From positions 25,952,045 to 26,016,044 of the forward strand of contig NC_029519.1 in NCBI RefSeq assembly GCF_001577835.2: DNA of 64,000 bases. The letters run 5' to 3'. Source of the stretch: Coturnix japonica (lineage: Eukaryota > Chordata > Aves > Galliformes > Phasianidae). The notes under the pieces are model-generated. The model made no database searches, was not told the origin of the DNA, and saw only the letters and a list, made by a program, of their open reading frames with translations. This document shows positions 52,801 to 63,000 of the stretch, piece by piece. The translations under genes were made by a program, and so were the position numbers. Numbering within the stretch: the first letter of the stretch is position 1; each line of letters begins with the position of its first letter.

Positions 52801-53038
52801 GAGTGGTTTGATGTAGGCACACAATATATTCGTTATTGTATGCAATAGTGTCTAATTTTAATCTATATTTTTTTCTTATAATGTCACCTTCACAGATCTC
52901 TCAGCACGAGTAGATGCTGTTAAGGAAGAAAACTTGAAACTGAAATCAGAAAACCAAGTTCTTGGACAGTATATAGAAAACCTGATGTCAGCATCTAGTG
53001 TTTTCCAAACCACTGACACAAAAAGCAAAAGGAAGTAA
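46740..53038 (+). CDS. SCOC: SCOC, short coiled-coil protein (spliced; long isoform)
   Basis: SCOC is a small Golgi-associated coiled-coil protein that binds ARL1 and FEZ1 and regulates starvation-induced autophagy. The spliced frame uses exons 46740-46803, 52104-52175, 52279-52362 and 52896-53038. Every intron is GT-AG and every junction is phase 1, giving 120 residues. The shared core starts MMNADMDAVEAENQ, continues with the heptad-rich [20 protein letters not shown] and [20 protein letters not shown], and ends [14 protein letters not shown]. This core matches the vertebrate protein almost residue for residue. Starting at the internal ATG pair (52154) gives the classic 82-residue form. A CpG-island first exon (see 51836) would give about 122 or 133 residues. 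SCOC converges tail to tail with CLGN. Confidence 0.95.
47735..48402 (+). repeat. CR1 LINE 3' end, about 670 bp
   Basis: This is the longest CR1 copy in the window. It contains the end of ORF2 (a run of conserved reverse-transcriptase C-terminal sequence such as GGCAATGAGGCTTGTGAAGG and TATGAGGAGAGGCTGAAGGA), then the 3'UTR with TTGGATATCAGGAAAACTTC and TATGGTTAGGCTGTGG, and it ends at TTCTATGATTCTA. The 5' end is truncated, as usual. Short frames within (47780-47968, 47932-48192) are remnants of ORF2 and are not functional. Confidence 0.94.
49204..49545 (-). repeat. CR1 LINE 3' end, antisense
   Basis: Plus-strand reading starts AATAGAATCATAGAATTACC and goes through CATCAAGTCCAACTGCAGCC, ACCATAGTACCCTAACTCTA and CATTTCCCCTTGTCCTGTCA. 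It is the reverse complement of the same CR1 subfamily as the copy at 47735-48402, which shares the unusual ACTATGGTTAGG segment. It is truncated to about 340 bp. Confidence 0.93.
50011..50128 (-). CDS. Unrecognised candidate coding exon antisense to SCOC intron 1
   Basis: On the minus strand a pyrimidine-rich acceptor (TTCCTTTTTGGCAG, itself a NAGNAG) precedes 39 open codons plus one base, then a perfect GTAAGT donor at 50010-50005. The peptide begins [20 protein letters not shown], then [19 protein letters not shown]. Its composition is that of a real globular or helical protein, rich in Arg/Glu/Ala, not low-complexity. About five CpGs within 118 bases stand out from the AT-rich, CpG-poor intron. 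No CR1 or LTR match is visible. I do not recognise the family. It could be an internal exon of an antisense gene starting at the 51.5 kb CpG island, a decayed exon, or an exon of an unlisted transcript. Confidence that it is a true exon is moderate. Confidence 0.4.
50362..50643 (+). repeat. CR1 LINE 3' end fragment
   Basis: Typical order: GATAAGGGGAAATGGTTTTAA, GATATTAGGAGGAAGTTTTT, CACTGGAACAGGTTGCCCAG, ATTCAAGGCCAGGCTGGATG, and the terminal CATTCTATGATTCGATG. It is 5'-truncated. Frames at 50324-50692 on both strands are parts of this repeat. Confidence 0.93.
51490..52030 (+). promoter_or_regulatory. SCOC: CpG island / downstream SCOC promoter, possibly bidirectional
   Basis: A sharp CpG-rich block in otherwise AT-rich DNA directly precedes the shared SCOC exons. 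It contains a 17-bp-period duplication of GCGCAGGCGCGGCG at 51583-51596 and 51600-51613. Each copy resembles an NRF1 site (GCGC-N-GCGC). A GGAA-rich run (51615-51640) follows and could bind ETS factors. There is no TATA box. Candidate donors for first exons are CAG/GTGGGA at 51699/51700 (non-coding exon) and G/GTGAGA at 51938/51939 (coding exon). A divergent minus-strand start is possible. Confidence 0.82.
51836..51938 (+). CDS. SCOC: SCOC alternative first coding exon from the CpG island (predicted)
   Basis: An ATG at 51836 ([11 protein letters not shown]) and a second, better-context ATG at 51869 ([20 protein letters not shown]) lie in a frame that reaches a GTGAGA donor at 51939 in phase 1. 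That is exactly the phase of exon 2, so splicing over a 165-base intron gives ...PKRAGMGDRRSGRL... and continues in frame into the SCOC core. Human SCOC also has an isoform with a basic N-terminus that starts MRRR; sequence similarity to this exon is weak. The alternative is that this is 5'UTR and translation starts at 52154. Confidence 0.5.
52104..52175 (+). CDS. SCOC: SCOC exon 2 (internal start MMNADMD)
   Basis: Acceptor TTTAAGCAG is a NAGNAG. Using the first AG (exon from 52101) adds one alanine and keeps the frame; using the second AG starts at 52104. The exon encodes [17 protein letters not shown], then MMNADMD, where the ATG at 52154 starts the classic 82-residue protein. It ends at a GTATAA donor. 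Confidence 0.93.
52279..52362 (+). CDS. SCOC: SCOC exon 3 (coiled coil, first half)
   Basis: Flanked by TTTATTGCAG and a GTTAGC donor. It encodes [20 protein letters not shown], then LELQHTLE, with Leu/Ile/Val heptad spacing typical of the SCOC parallel coiled coil. Confidence 0.95.
52896..53038 (+). CDS. SCOC: SCOC exon 4 (coiled coil, second half, and stop)
   Basis: The acceptor CACCTTCACAG precedes the split Asp codon and [20 protein letters not shown], then [16 protein letters not shown] and the basic end KSKRK. The stop is TAA at 53036-53038. Confidence 0.96.
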
Positions 53039-55210
53039 GGGTTGGCTCACAAGTGATGTCATTGTATTGCTGCTGTCTTTTTTGTTTTAATTGGCATAGG
53101 CTACATGAGCTAAAATTATCTTAGTTTGTGGCTTTGCTGGATACCTGAAAGTTATGAACTTCAGTGATAAGCAGAATTAAGAACATTATCATGAACAGGA
53201 GATGCAAGTTTGTATATTAAGATTAAGCAATGTGCAAATATAGCATAGAGACTTACTAGACTTCCATATTTGTATTAAAAATGAGCATATCTTGTTAAGA
53301 ATGGGGTTCAGTTTGTCAAGTTAAACAAACATGTCTTGTTGGCTCTCTTAGAGGCCTTGGTGTTCTTGACTAGAAAAATGATAGTTATAAAAATGGTGTT
53401 GAAAAACTTACTTGGTAAAAATATTTAAAGTCTAATTGCATCACCTTTTTCACCTCAAGTGTTGATAGATTACCGTGTAGTACCGTTCACATCTCTGCAA
53501 AGCAGCTTTAAACAGAAGCCTATAAAGCAGTTAGGAATTTTTGTAAAGCAGTAACAGTCCGATGTTATTTGTAGGGTTTGCATGCAGGAAAAACAACAAA
53601 GTTTTTTGGAAAGGGTTAAGTTAAAGTGAACACGGATAAGTCACTTGCATCAGGGAAATATCAAATTGATGCAATATTAATGTGTCTGTCATTTATAAGA
53701 TCCACGCTTCAAGCTATTTTAGCTTTCTTTCCTTAAAGAAAGGTCAGGTTCTGCGTTGTAACATACCATCCAACCAAACTCACCCAAAACCTGAGTGATG
53801 AGCTTGACAAACAGAAAGCCAGCAGTGTTCATCCTCATGCTCGTTGTGAACAGTGTGGAATAGTGAGAAGCTGAGAATAATTATTTCCTTGCCACCTTTT
53901 TACTTTCCTCCTGAAGTGCCAAACTTGTCCTTGCTTCAGGCCTTACAGCAGCTGTTTACCTGCCACGGGGCCAGAGCTTGTGAAGTACCTCTAGAGACAT
54001 AGCACAAAACCATCCGAGGCAGAAGAGGCTGCTGTCTGTCAGCTCTGGGCTGCATTGAGCAATGCCTGGTGTCAGGGTGTCCTGTTTTAGTTCACTGGAT
54101 TGGCTTCGTTAGAAGGAGCTCAGCCCAGATTCTGGGTGCCAGCACTTCCCCTAGAAAGGGTACATTTGGCAGCATCAGTGTTAGAGAAGAGCAGAAGCTG
54201 AAACACAAACTGTTAATTTTAGCTTAGTACTGTTAGGTCTGTTTCATCTTGTCATGTAGCAGCATGGACTTCTTATGGATGCTACCTAAAACTGAGATCT
54301 GTCTCTTTAGCAATGAAGTCATTTTATTTTGCCTTGTAACAAAAGGGAACTATTAGTTTAAGCTTCTCTTTCAGTTTTGCTGTGATAGTTAGTGTAAAGT
54401 AAAGCTGGAGGATGTGAATGAGTGGATGTCATAGCAGAATAAATCCATCTCAATACACAAGCTTCTTGGCAGCTAAGCAGTGCTATTCCTCATCTGTAAG
54501 CTGATATTGTGAGATCTCCCATTTCCCTCTATTTAAAATGACTGTAAAGCACTTACTGGAACGTCAGCAGAGTTAAGTGATCAAAAACAAAGCACTAATA
54601 TTTTGTGGCTTGAAGGCTGTTTACAAAGTCTGCATCAAGAAATAAGGATGACCAAAAGTTTCACCCTCTAAGGCACATGTGGCTGATACTGTTTGTATCA
54701 CAGGGTCCTATAAGCAGCTGATGTTACTATTAAACATGTCTGGATTGCTTTGTCACATTGCTGTCTATCTTAAACTTTGAATACATGCAGAAATTTCTAG
54801 CAGGTGGATTAAATCACAGGGCTAATCCAGGGTTTGAGCATTAAAGACAAACCTCACCAGGCTCCTGACTTCTAAAAACTGCATTTCATTACTGCTGTCC
54901 TGGCTATTGGGCCATGTCACTGCACATCTCCATCCGCACTGTGGGAGACATCCACAAACACCAAGTAGTTTGCACAGCATGCACTTACTAGGCTTGAGCA
55001 GTTCTGAGATCAAGTAATCTCTAAATCATGGTTGTGTGTTGTAAGATTGGTTAGTGATATTTTATCCCATCATCAGTCTGTATATAGTAGTCACTTAATC
55101 TATAAACCATTTTTCATCCCACTACTGCGGCCTTCATTTAACTTATGAGCATTTTAAAGATGTTGTATTTCTGACTTTACACTAAATAAAAACTTCTGAT
55201 TTGTCTCAGT
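53039..55210 (+). other. SCOC: SCOC 3'UTR
   Basis: AT-rich sequence without splice-linked open frames follows the stop. The first AATAAA is at 54438-54443 and the second at 55185-55190. The second, followed by a TG/T-rich stretch (TTGTCTCAGTTTGG), is the better main poly(A) site and gives a 3'UTR of about 2.1 kb. Use of both is possible. Confidence 0.6.
55185..55190 (+). terminator. SCOC: Probable SCOC polyadenylation signal
   Basis: Canonical AATAAA with a T/GT-rich downstream element within 30 bases. Confidence 0.55.
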
Positions 55211-55613
55211 TTGGTTTAACATTTATGAAGCCTGAAATGGATTGCTATTACCTTGCAATTGCTTCTACATACAATTTACAACATACATTGTAATTGCTTC
55301 TACATAGTTAAGTGTCTGAAAGACTGGATGTAATTATCAAGCGTTGAGATCAGAACTGGGTTAATTACTGTTTTCAGTAAGCTCTGAGTCTGACTTGCAT
55401 GGTATTTTCACCTGTGGATTTTAGTACACCTTTCTATGCAAGCTACAAAGCAAAAGAGACTTGGCAGACTGCATCCTGCATTCTCAAAGCTAAAGCCTGC
55501 CAGTCTCCACACGGGTTAATTTTAAGAGAGACTACACACATACTTTGCTAGACATTAGACAGGAAATCACAATGTTGCAAGTATCAACAGAAGGGTTCCC
55601 TTTTTGCTTCATT

Positions 55614-55630
55614 CCCCCCCCCCCCCCCCC
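55614..55630. repeat. Poly-C run of 17
   Basis: An uninterrupted C homopolymer between the converging SCOC and CLGN 3' ends. Confidence 0.9.
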
Positions 55631-56003
55631 GCCCCATCTAGAGCCTCAAATCCCTTAAGCTCTCATCTTTTTCCCCTAGTTCCTAGCATAGACTAGACCC
55701 AATAAACAGATGGGCAGGAGAATGTCTTCACCCGCAGGTTCCAGGTAACAGTAGTCAGTAAGAAAAGAGAGAGATTTGGTCTTAACAAAGTCAGTATCGT
55801 TGCATACAGCACCTCAGCTATGGCCTCGTAAGGCAATTTTACCTGGTAAGTAAGTGGCTGTTTATAACAAAGTGAGGTGCAAGCAAAGACACTGATGCTC
55901 ATATCCAAGGCTGCTAAGCGGCAGCAGGATTCCAAAAGCTGCAGATCCACTGGTTTGTTTTAATATACAGTTGAACTTCAGAAGTTTCTCTCATGATATG
56001 CAG

Positions 56004-56928
56004 TTTATTTAAACTATATTAAAAGAAAGCCCAGGTACTCACATCTGTAAAAAGAAAAATATCCATCAAAATTCTTACCTATATTAATAAATTTCACGTT
56101 AAACAAGAATTATTCAATATTTTTAATACACAATGTACACTCAGCAAATGTCCTATAAACAAAATATTTGCCGTTCTGGCTTGAAACATGAGAGCTATAA
56201 AAGACTGAAAAAATCCATACATCACTTCTGTAGGTTTGATACCTGCATTGAAAAGCAAAAGAAATCACATCAATTAACCACTTGTTCTCTGAGTATTCGG
56301 TTTTCAACTCTCTCTTAAAAATAAATGACTATAACCAATGTTTAAAGTGAACAGGTGACAACTCCGTAACAGCATCAACTAAAATAAATAATTTACAAGG
56401 AAAAGAACGTTGCTAGCACTAAATGATCGTACAAAACCAATTATTGCATTTAGCTCTGCACAGAAAAAATACCATCTCTCTCAACATGAACTGTAAATGC
56501 TTCATCTGTACTGCAGCTCTTTGAGCTCAAATGTCTGAACGTTGAACGTTGTGCTAGAGCTGCAAAAATATTTATCCATGTTCTTAAAAATATCTAGAGT
56601 AAAATTTCTCATCTCTAATATTGATTTCTAAGAATCTTCAAATCTTAAGAATCTGCTTTTAAAAATCCATTGGCCAACTTGCACTTTCACTTTTATTCTA
56701 AATGTGAAACATTACGTAACTCCTCACAGATAGTATTTCCTCCCAGAAAAAAAGGGCATCAAGGAAGCTTGGGAAGGTTAAAAGAGGTTTGGGAATTAAG
56801 AGAGGTTAAGTAGCAACCAGTCCTATTTTTCTCTTCACATCTCAGGAACCTGCACGCTGTCAAGCCCCTTGCAGCGGCATGTCATAAGTTACTACTGTTT
56901 AGAGCTAGAAATACTAGCTGCAAAGAAT
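56004..56928 (-). other. CLGN: CLGN 3'UTR (predicted extent)
   Basis: Downstream of the CLGN stop the minus strand has AATAAA signals at 56697-56692 (short 3'UTR of about 250 bases) and at 56009-56004 (about 920 bases). Which one is used cannot be decided from the sequence. The sequence is AT-rich and no repeat is recognised. Confidence 0.5.
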
Positions 56929-57009
56929 TCAGTCCTTTTGTACTCTTCTTTTGCGCACTGACTTCAGTGGACCATCCCCAGAGCTTGCAGTTTCATCAGC
57001 TACTGTCAT
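56929..57009 (-). CDS. CLGN: CLGN last exon
   Basis: Acceptor TTTTTTTCCTTCAG, then [20 protein letters not shown] and RRVQKD before a TGA stop at 56931-56929. The basic KRRVxKD end is the calmegin C-terminus. It differs from the RKPRRE end of calnexin, and the dibasic residues probably help ER retention. Confidence 0.96.
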   Translation of the reverse strand: MTVADETASSGDGPLKSVRKRRVQKD

Positions 57010-60000
57010 CTGAAGGAAAAAAAGGAAAATCAGCATTAACATTATTGAGCAACGTGCATTTCATTCTTCAAACTTGTTATCTATTCCTCCCTCCCCCCAG
57101 ATCATATTATCGCTCAATACAAAACTTAATGAATAGATTTTTTTCCATGCAATATCACACTAATGATAAATAAGGTAATGTATAAACATGATTTTACAAG
57201 GGGAAAAGGTTTTAAATTGAGGGAGGGAAGATTTAGGTTGGACATCAGGGGGAAGTTCTTTAGTAAGAGAGTGATGAGGTGCTGGAACAGGCTGCCAACA
57301 GAGGTTGTGGATGCCCTGTCCCTGGGGGTGTTCAAGGCCAGGTTGGATGGGGTCCTGGGCAGCCTGGTCTAGTGTTAGAAATGGAGGTTGGAGCTTGATG
57401 ATCCTTGAGGTTCCCTTCCATTCTACGAAAGGCCGTTCTATGATAATACGATCAAGTGAGTATAAGGCTTTATCTTCTGAATTCAGAAGAAGGACAGACC
57501 ATCTAAACTAACATCAGAAATTTGTTCATTCCTCATGTACTCACTAGTTTAAAAGCAAAGCCTTTTAATTAATTTAGCAAATTCCTTCAAGTGTATATTA
57601 TGCTAACTTTCATTTCCACTTCTTATGCAAGAAGTATTTAAAACATTGTTACTTGTCTTGGAGAGCTACAAACAGAACAGCCTGTTAAATCAGATGTCTG
57701 TTCTTGTCACTGGAGAAGCACTTGGCTTACTGAGGCTCCATTCCCAGCCAACGCCTTGTTTTTCACTTTCCCACATCTCCTAATGGAAGCACCTGATTCA
57801 GAAGGTGCAGTTCCCAGAAGGTGGCACTACCGAACTGAGGACATGGCACGCATGCAATCTCCAAAGTAGGTCACTAGCTAAGTGGTGGTAGAAACTCGGG
57901 CACCCTGAAAATACCTAGGTAAGTGCAAGACATAACCTCTCCATATTCCATTACACAATATCAGTCATATGTTCGGCTCCTCTTACTACTTTCACAAAGA
58001 AAAGGTTAATGGGTTCATCAGACGCTGCATTCCTAGGCAAATGTACAAGAAGAGCAAGCTTCTAGCAAAAAGGAGAATCGAGAAAGGGATAATTAGTGAA
58101 GAATTTCTGCTAAAGCAATGTGAACTCATACAAGGCACAGTTTCACAGAGGAAACTCACCTCATCTTCTGAGCCAGATTTATTTGACTTATCGCCTTCTT
58201 CTTGACTTTCATCTGCATCTTCGTTGTCTTCATCATCAATATCTTCCTCTTCCCCATATTTACTCTCATCTACTGCAGGAGAAATCAGTTTTTACTTTGT
58301 AAACAGAACTATATTAGAAATACACTACAGTTACACGTATGTTAAGATTTTCCTAGCCAATTTCAGTTCCAGAATGAACTGCTTGTTTACAATAATATAT
58401 AAGCTGAACAAAGCAGAGCCTTCTACCTTCTCAGTGAAGTTGTAGTTTACTGTAGTTTAGTGCATTACCGTACTAAAATAAAGAGAGCAGTGAATGCATA
58501 AGTACTCTCTGGCTACTCTCTGATCATCAGACAGGTTACCCTTCTGGGGTATCTCTCGCTATTCCATACATTCTGTGAAGGAAACCATGCACCCAAACTG
58601 CTTCAGTTTCCACTTAGGGCCTCAGAACTTACAAGCTTGCACTCCCATGCCTGCATTTTAGATATCTATATTCAATACAGGAATTCAGACCCCAATCACA
58701 CCATGATGTATTAAAAAAATCACTTAAACTTGACAAGTCTTTTACTTCAAACTGTGATCTTGAAGTGAGATTTCCAGGAACTGATTATCTATTGCTAAGA
58801 TTTCTATTAAAGAGTAAACAAGAAATAAACATCCGTATCTGACAGAAAGGAAATAAGTGGACAACTGTTCATAACTACCCCAAACATTGCTCAATTCTAC
58901 TCCTGCCATGTGATGCCTGAGCTCATAATCACTGCTTCACCATAAAAATAAAAGAAGACATTAACAGTTTAGCTCAGTAGTGCCCAAACAAAAGCATACA
59001 GACACCAAAAACCTTTGTCCACAACATACTGACAAACTGAGCCAAGCAATTCAGTGCAACTGGTTGAAGTCTAAGAGTTTTCCCAACTGTATCCATACCT
59101 CATACCTATCTACACTAATCTGTCTCAATTATTGTTATCAAAAGGAGAAGTACAACCACAAAGCTGGAGGTTATAGTTTAAGAGAAATGTTGACAAACGA
59201 TTTGTTCTAAAAATAAACTCTTGTAAGAAAAGCATAGCAAAAATGTACAAAACCTCCGCTCAGATTTTGATCAAGTAATGTAAGTCCCAAGCCAGTGCCA
59301 TTCAAGATGTCAGCAATTCCTGCTCGCTGGAGCCAAAGAAATCTACAAGTGTTTCTGAAACTTGCTATTGTGCCACACTTCTGAACTTCCCACAATAAAA
59401 TGCAGCTCTGAAGTCATTCAGTGCTTCACAGTTCAAAAACAAGTTACCTTTAACTCCAGAAAACAAAGTAGATAATGACTACAAAGGAATTGCAGAAATG
59501 ATTAGGATCCAAAGGAAATGATTAGTAGAAAACATTGATGACTACAGATACCCTGTGTTAAGAAACTGTACAGACAACTCCCATACATACCTGGCATCTA
59601 CCTACTTAAAGTTCTACCACTGGCAATGAGACGGACTAAAAAAAAGAGAAGAGTGATCACTTTCAAGTCCTAGCCCAAACTATTTCCTTTTCCATTACCT
59701 GAAGGAAGAGACTTCCTTCCCATCTTATTTGTACCCTCTATAAACACTCTCTTTGCCTCCTACAGTTCTCTCCGTAGCAGAATCATACGAAAACAGAAGA
59801 CAGTCTATGATTTCAATACGAAGAGGCAAAAGATAGATGCAAAGAGAGGTAGGATTTCAACCTGCAAATGTAAAAGGTAGCAGGAAGGCTAAGGGAAGCA
59901 AGCAACTCTTTTTGAAGAAAGAAAAACTCAGTCATGCAATGGCTAAGTATAATTTTTTCATCTTTGAAACCTGGAATGTACTTGAAAATCTTACAGTCAT

Positions 60001-63000
60001 AGTTAGCTTTTTCATAACTTGAAAAGCTTAGAAAGCCACCTACGTTTATTCTGCTCCGTGTTTAGTTTAGTAATCAGAAGTAAAGGTATAAAATGGAGCC
60101 TAATCTTGAAATATCTGGAACAGCTAGTAAAAAAGAAAAGGTAAGGCAGATGAATTAAGTTTGGTGTAGCAAAGTATTATGCCCAAGTACTCTATGCATG
60201 GGAACACTGATGGAAAGTTAAATGTTAATTCATACATCCAAAAGCCATCAACTCTTGTGGCTGGTAGTACAGAGACAGACAAAAATGATAAAGTTCTGGC
60301 TAGCAATAAAAGAAGATGTCATTACTAACAAAAACAAAACAAAAACAACAAAAAACCAAAACCAGCACTAATGTCTGCTTAATTTCTGACTTTTGAGGCC
60401 AGTCATTTGACACTTGCTTTGCTCTTACAAGAAGTAAGAGACAGAACCCCCTGCAGTATGCAGCTAAGGATTTTCTCATAGGAGTCAAAATAATGCACTG
60501 TGAGTTACATGATTCTCTTTTTACTTGTAGGCTGACGGAAATGCTATCACAGCATCAAAGCCATAGTGGAGTAGTTCTCCATGCAAGATGATTATGTTAA
60601 TCCTTGAATGCCAAAGTGCATCTCAACCTACTGATTTCTCCCATGGAATAGCAGAGCATCTCTCTGTGGGCTGGCACTGCATTCCTAGAAAGCACTATCA
60701 AACAAGCAGCTGATTTCAGTATCCACAAATCCAGTATATATTCAGACTTCCTCAACAGTTACTAAAACCAGTGGGTTTGAGTAGTTTGGGGTACAGTGCT
60801 CCCACAGATGTATAAGTAAACAGTTATGTTAAAGACTTAGAGCTATTCCAGACACATTTTAAAGACAGCATGATTGTAACCATTAGAGGGTACAGATAAC
60901 TGAACCACCCAAAAAGTGTCCAATATATGAGATATTTAGTAGAGAGAAAATATGTTTGTGAACAAGGATGCATAAGACTTAAAGCAATTTACTGAAAGTG
61001 AAGAAATACTGAATGGAATACTGCTTTTTCCTAGTATTTATCAAAACATACTCACTATGGCATGCTAATTGCTGAAAAGATAAAGAAGGCTGAGAGCACG
61101 GCAGATTTTGTATACTCTAAGATAACTGGCTGCAATTATTGCAATACAGTCCATGACTTAGTTTTTTCCATGCTTTTACATTTATCCAACTATGAAGTGA
61201 CTTACTCATCTTACCATCTTCACCAATATCTTCGTTGTCTTTTTCTTCTAAATCTATTTCATCATCTTCTAACTCTTCTCTTCTTTGTTTTACTTCTCCC
61301 TTTGTAAATGGCATAGACACATCTGTTTTTTTCAAGTTGAAATCTTCATCTGTTTTCTAAAACAAATTAGAAACCAATTTATTTAAACTCAGATTAAGAA
61401 TTAAACACAACTATCACTAGGAGCTAACTAATATCAGTGGCACAGTAAGAGAGCATACTGTTGTACAAATACAAGGAGTTTTAAATGAAGTATTAAGAAA
61501 GACAGAAGAAGAAAAATGCATTAAAAATTTCTCTAACCTTTGCCGGCCAGCAGAACAACACACATAGACCAACAGGCAGAGCTAAAGTCAAGATATAGAG
61601 AACCCAGAGCCATGGATGGTCTTCTGCAGCAGTCACCAGTTGACTAAACATTCCAGGCTATGTTAAAAAAATAAATAAAATTGCATTTATATCCCTTTCA
61701 ACACTTAGATAAGCTTATAAAATGTATATATTTTAATATTCACACCACGCAAAGAAAATCCTTCAAGTTTGAGCAACCTCATGTTTTCCATTCTCCCCAG
61801 CTTTTTTACTCTTTCCCCATACTGTGCCAACACAACCAATAGTTCCCAAAGCATCAAGAACCTCAGAGGAACAGCCAGCCACTTGAAGAACAACATCTTG
61901 CTCTCTCTGTACTGCCACTTTGCTTCCTCTGATAGCCAATTAATCAGACAGTCAGCTGCCTTCCAGCCCAGTTCTTACTTATGGAGTAGTAGGAGGTAGG
62001 CAAGTCTTGGTTCAGTTAGACTCTGGGAAGGGGACATCAGCAACCAAGGTAGAAAGCTACAGGGGCAGCGTAGCAAAGGGACTTCAGAATTACCTTCTGC
62101 TGTTGTATGTGCAAATACAGATGTAACTCCAGACATAGAAACAAATATTTGAAATGTGCAAGGCTGTGAAACAAGGGGGCTTTCCTAAATTGCACGGACA
62201 GTCTGTTGCTACTTTCTCATCCTTTCTGCAAGAAATAGCACCTGCCAGAGACTGACCATACTTACACAGCCAATCCATCATTTCTTTCATATACCCACAG
62301 GTCTGCCTTCATCCCCCAAAGTAAATACAGGGCTGTCAGAACAAACCACTCATGAAAGTGGAACAGGCTTCCTAAAAAAAAAATAAAAATGATGCCCTAT
62401 GCCTGTCAGTATTCAAGAGACAATTTCAACAATGCCACTTAAAATCCTGTATGGCCCTAAAGAAGTCAAATAGCCACGCTCTGAATAATCTTTGAATGGT
62501 TCATTCCAACTGAAGTACTCCCTCTCAACTGCAGTCAGCAAAGGCAGCCACTAGAGGGGCTCACGTTCCCATCTATTAGGTCAAATTCATTCTATGACAC
62601 AGGGAAGAGATCTAGAAAAACTGGTGACTGGCCAACTGTAGTAAACAAAACATGGATGTATACACACAAACAGAAGAACAGATGCAGCTCCATAAACACG
62701 CACATGTTATTGTCAGAGTTGCATAACATAAGATCCAAGCAGACAGAGACATAATTTACTAAACACAAAAATACATGACTATTAACCACTTTTTATGATA
62801 GGAGAGCACATCAGAAGCACATAAAAAGAAGTTAAGTCAAAAGTGACAAGTTTTAAGTATATAAAGAGGCCTGGTTGCAAATAAATCAGCTTCCATCTGC
62901 TGACAGGCACTGAATTGTAGTACCACCATTAATAGTGGAAGGTGCATCAACTACAATGAAATGTTGCTACATTTCTTGTAAGATACTTGAGTAAAATGTT

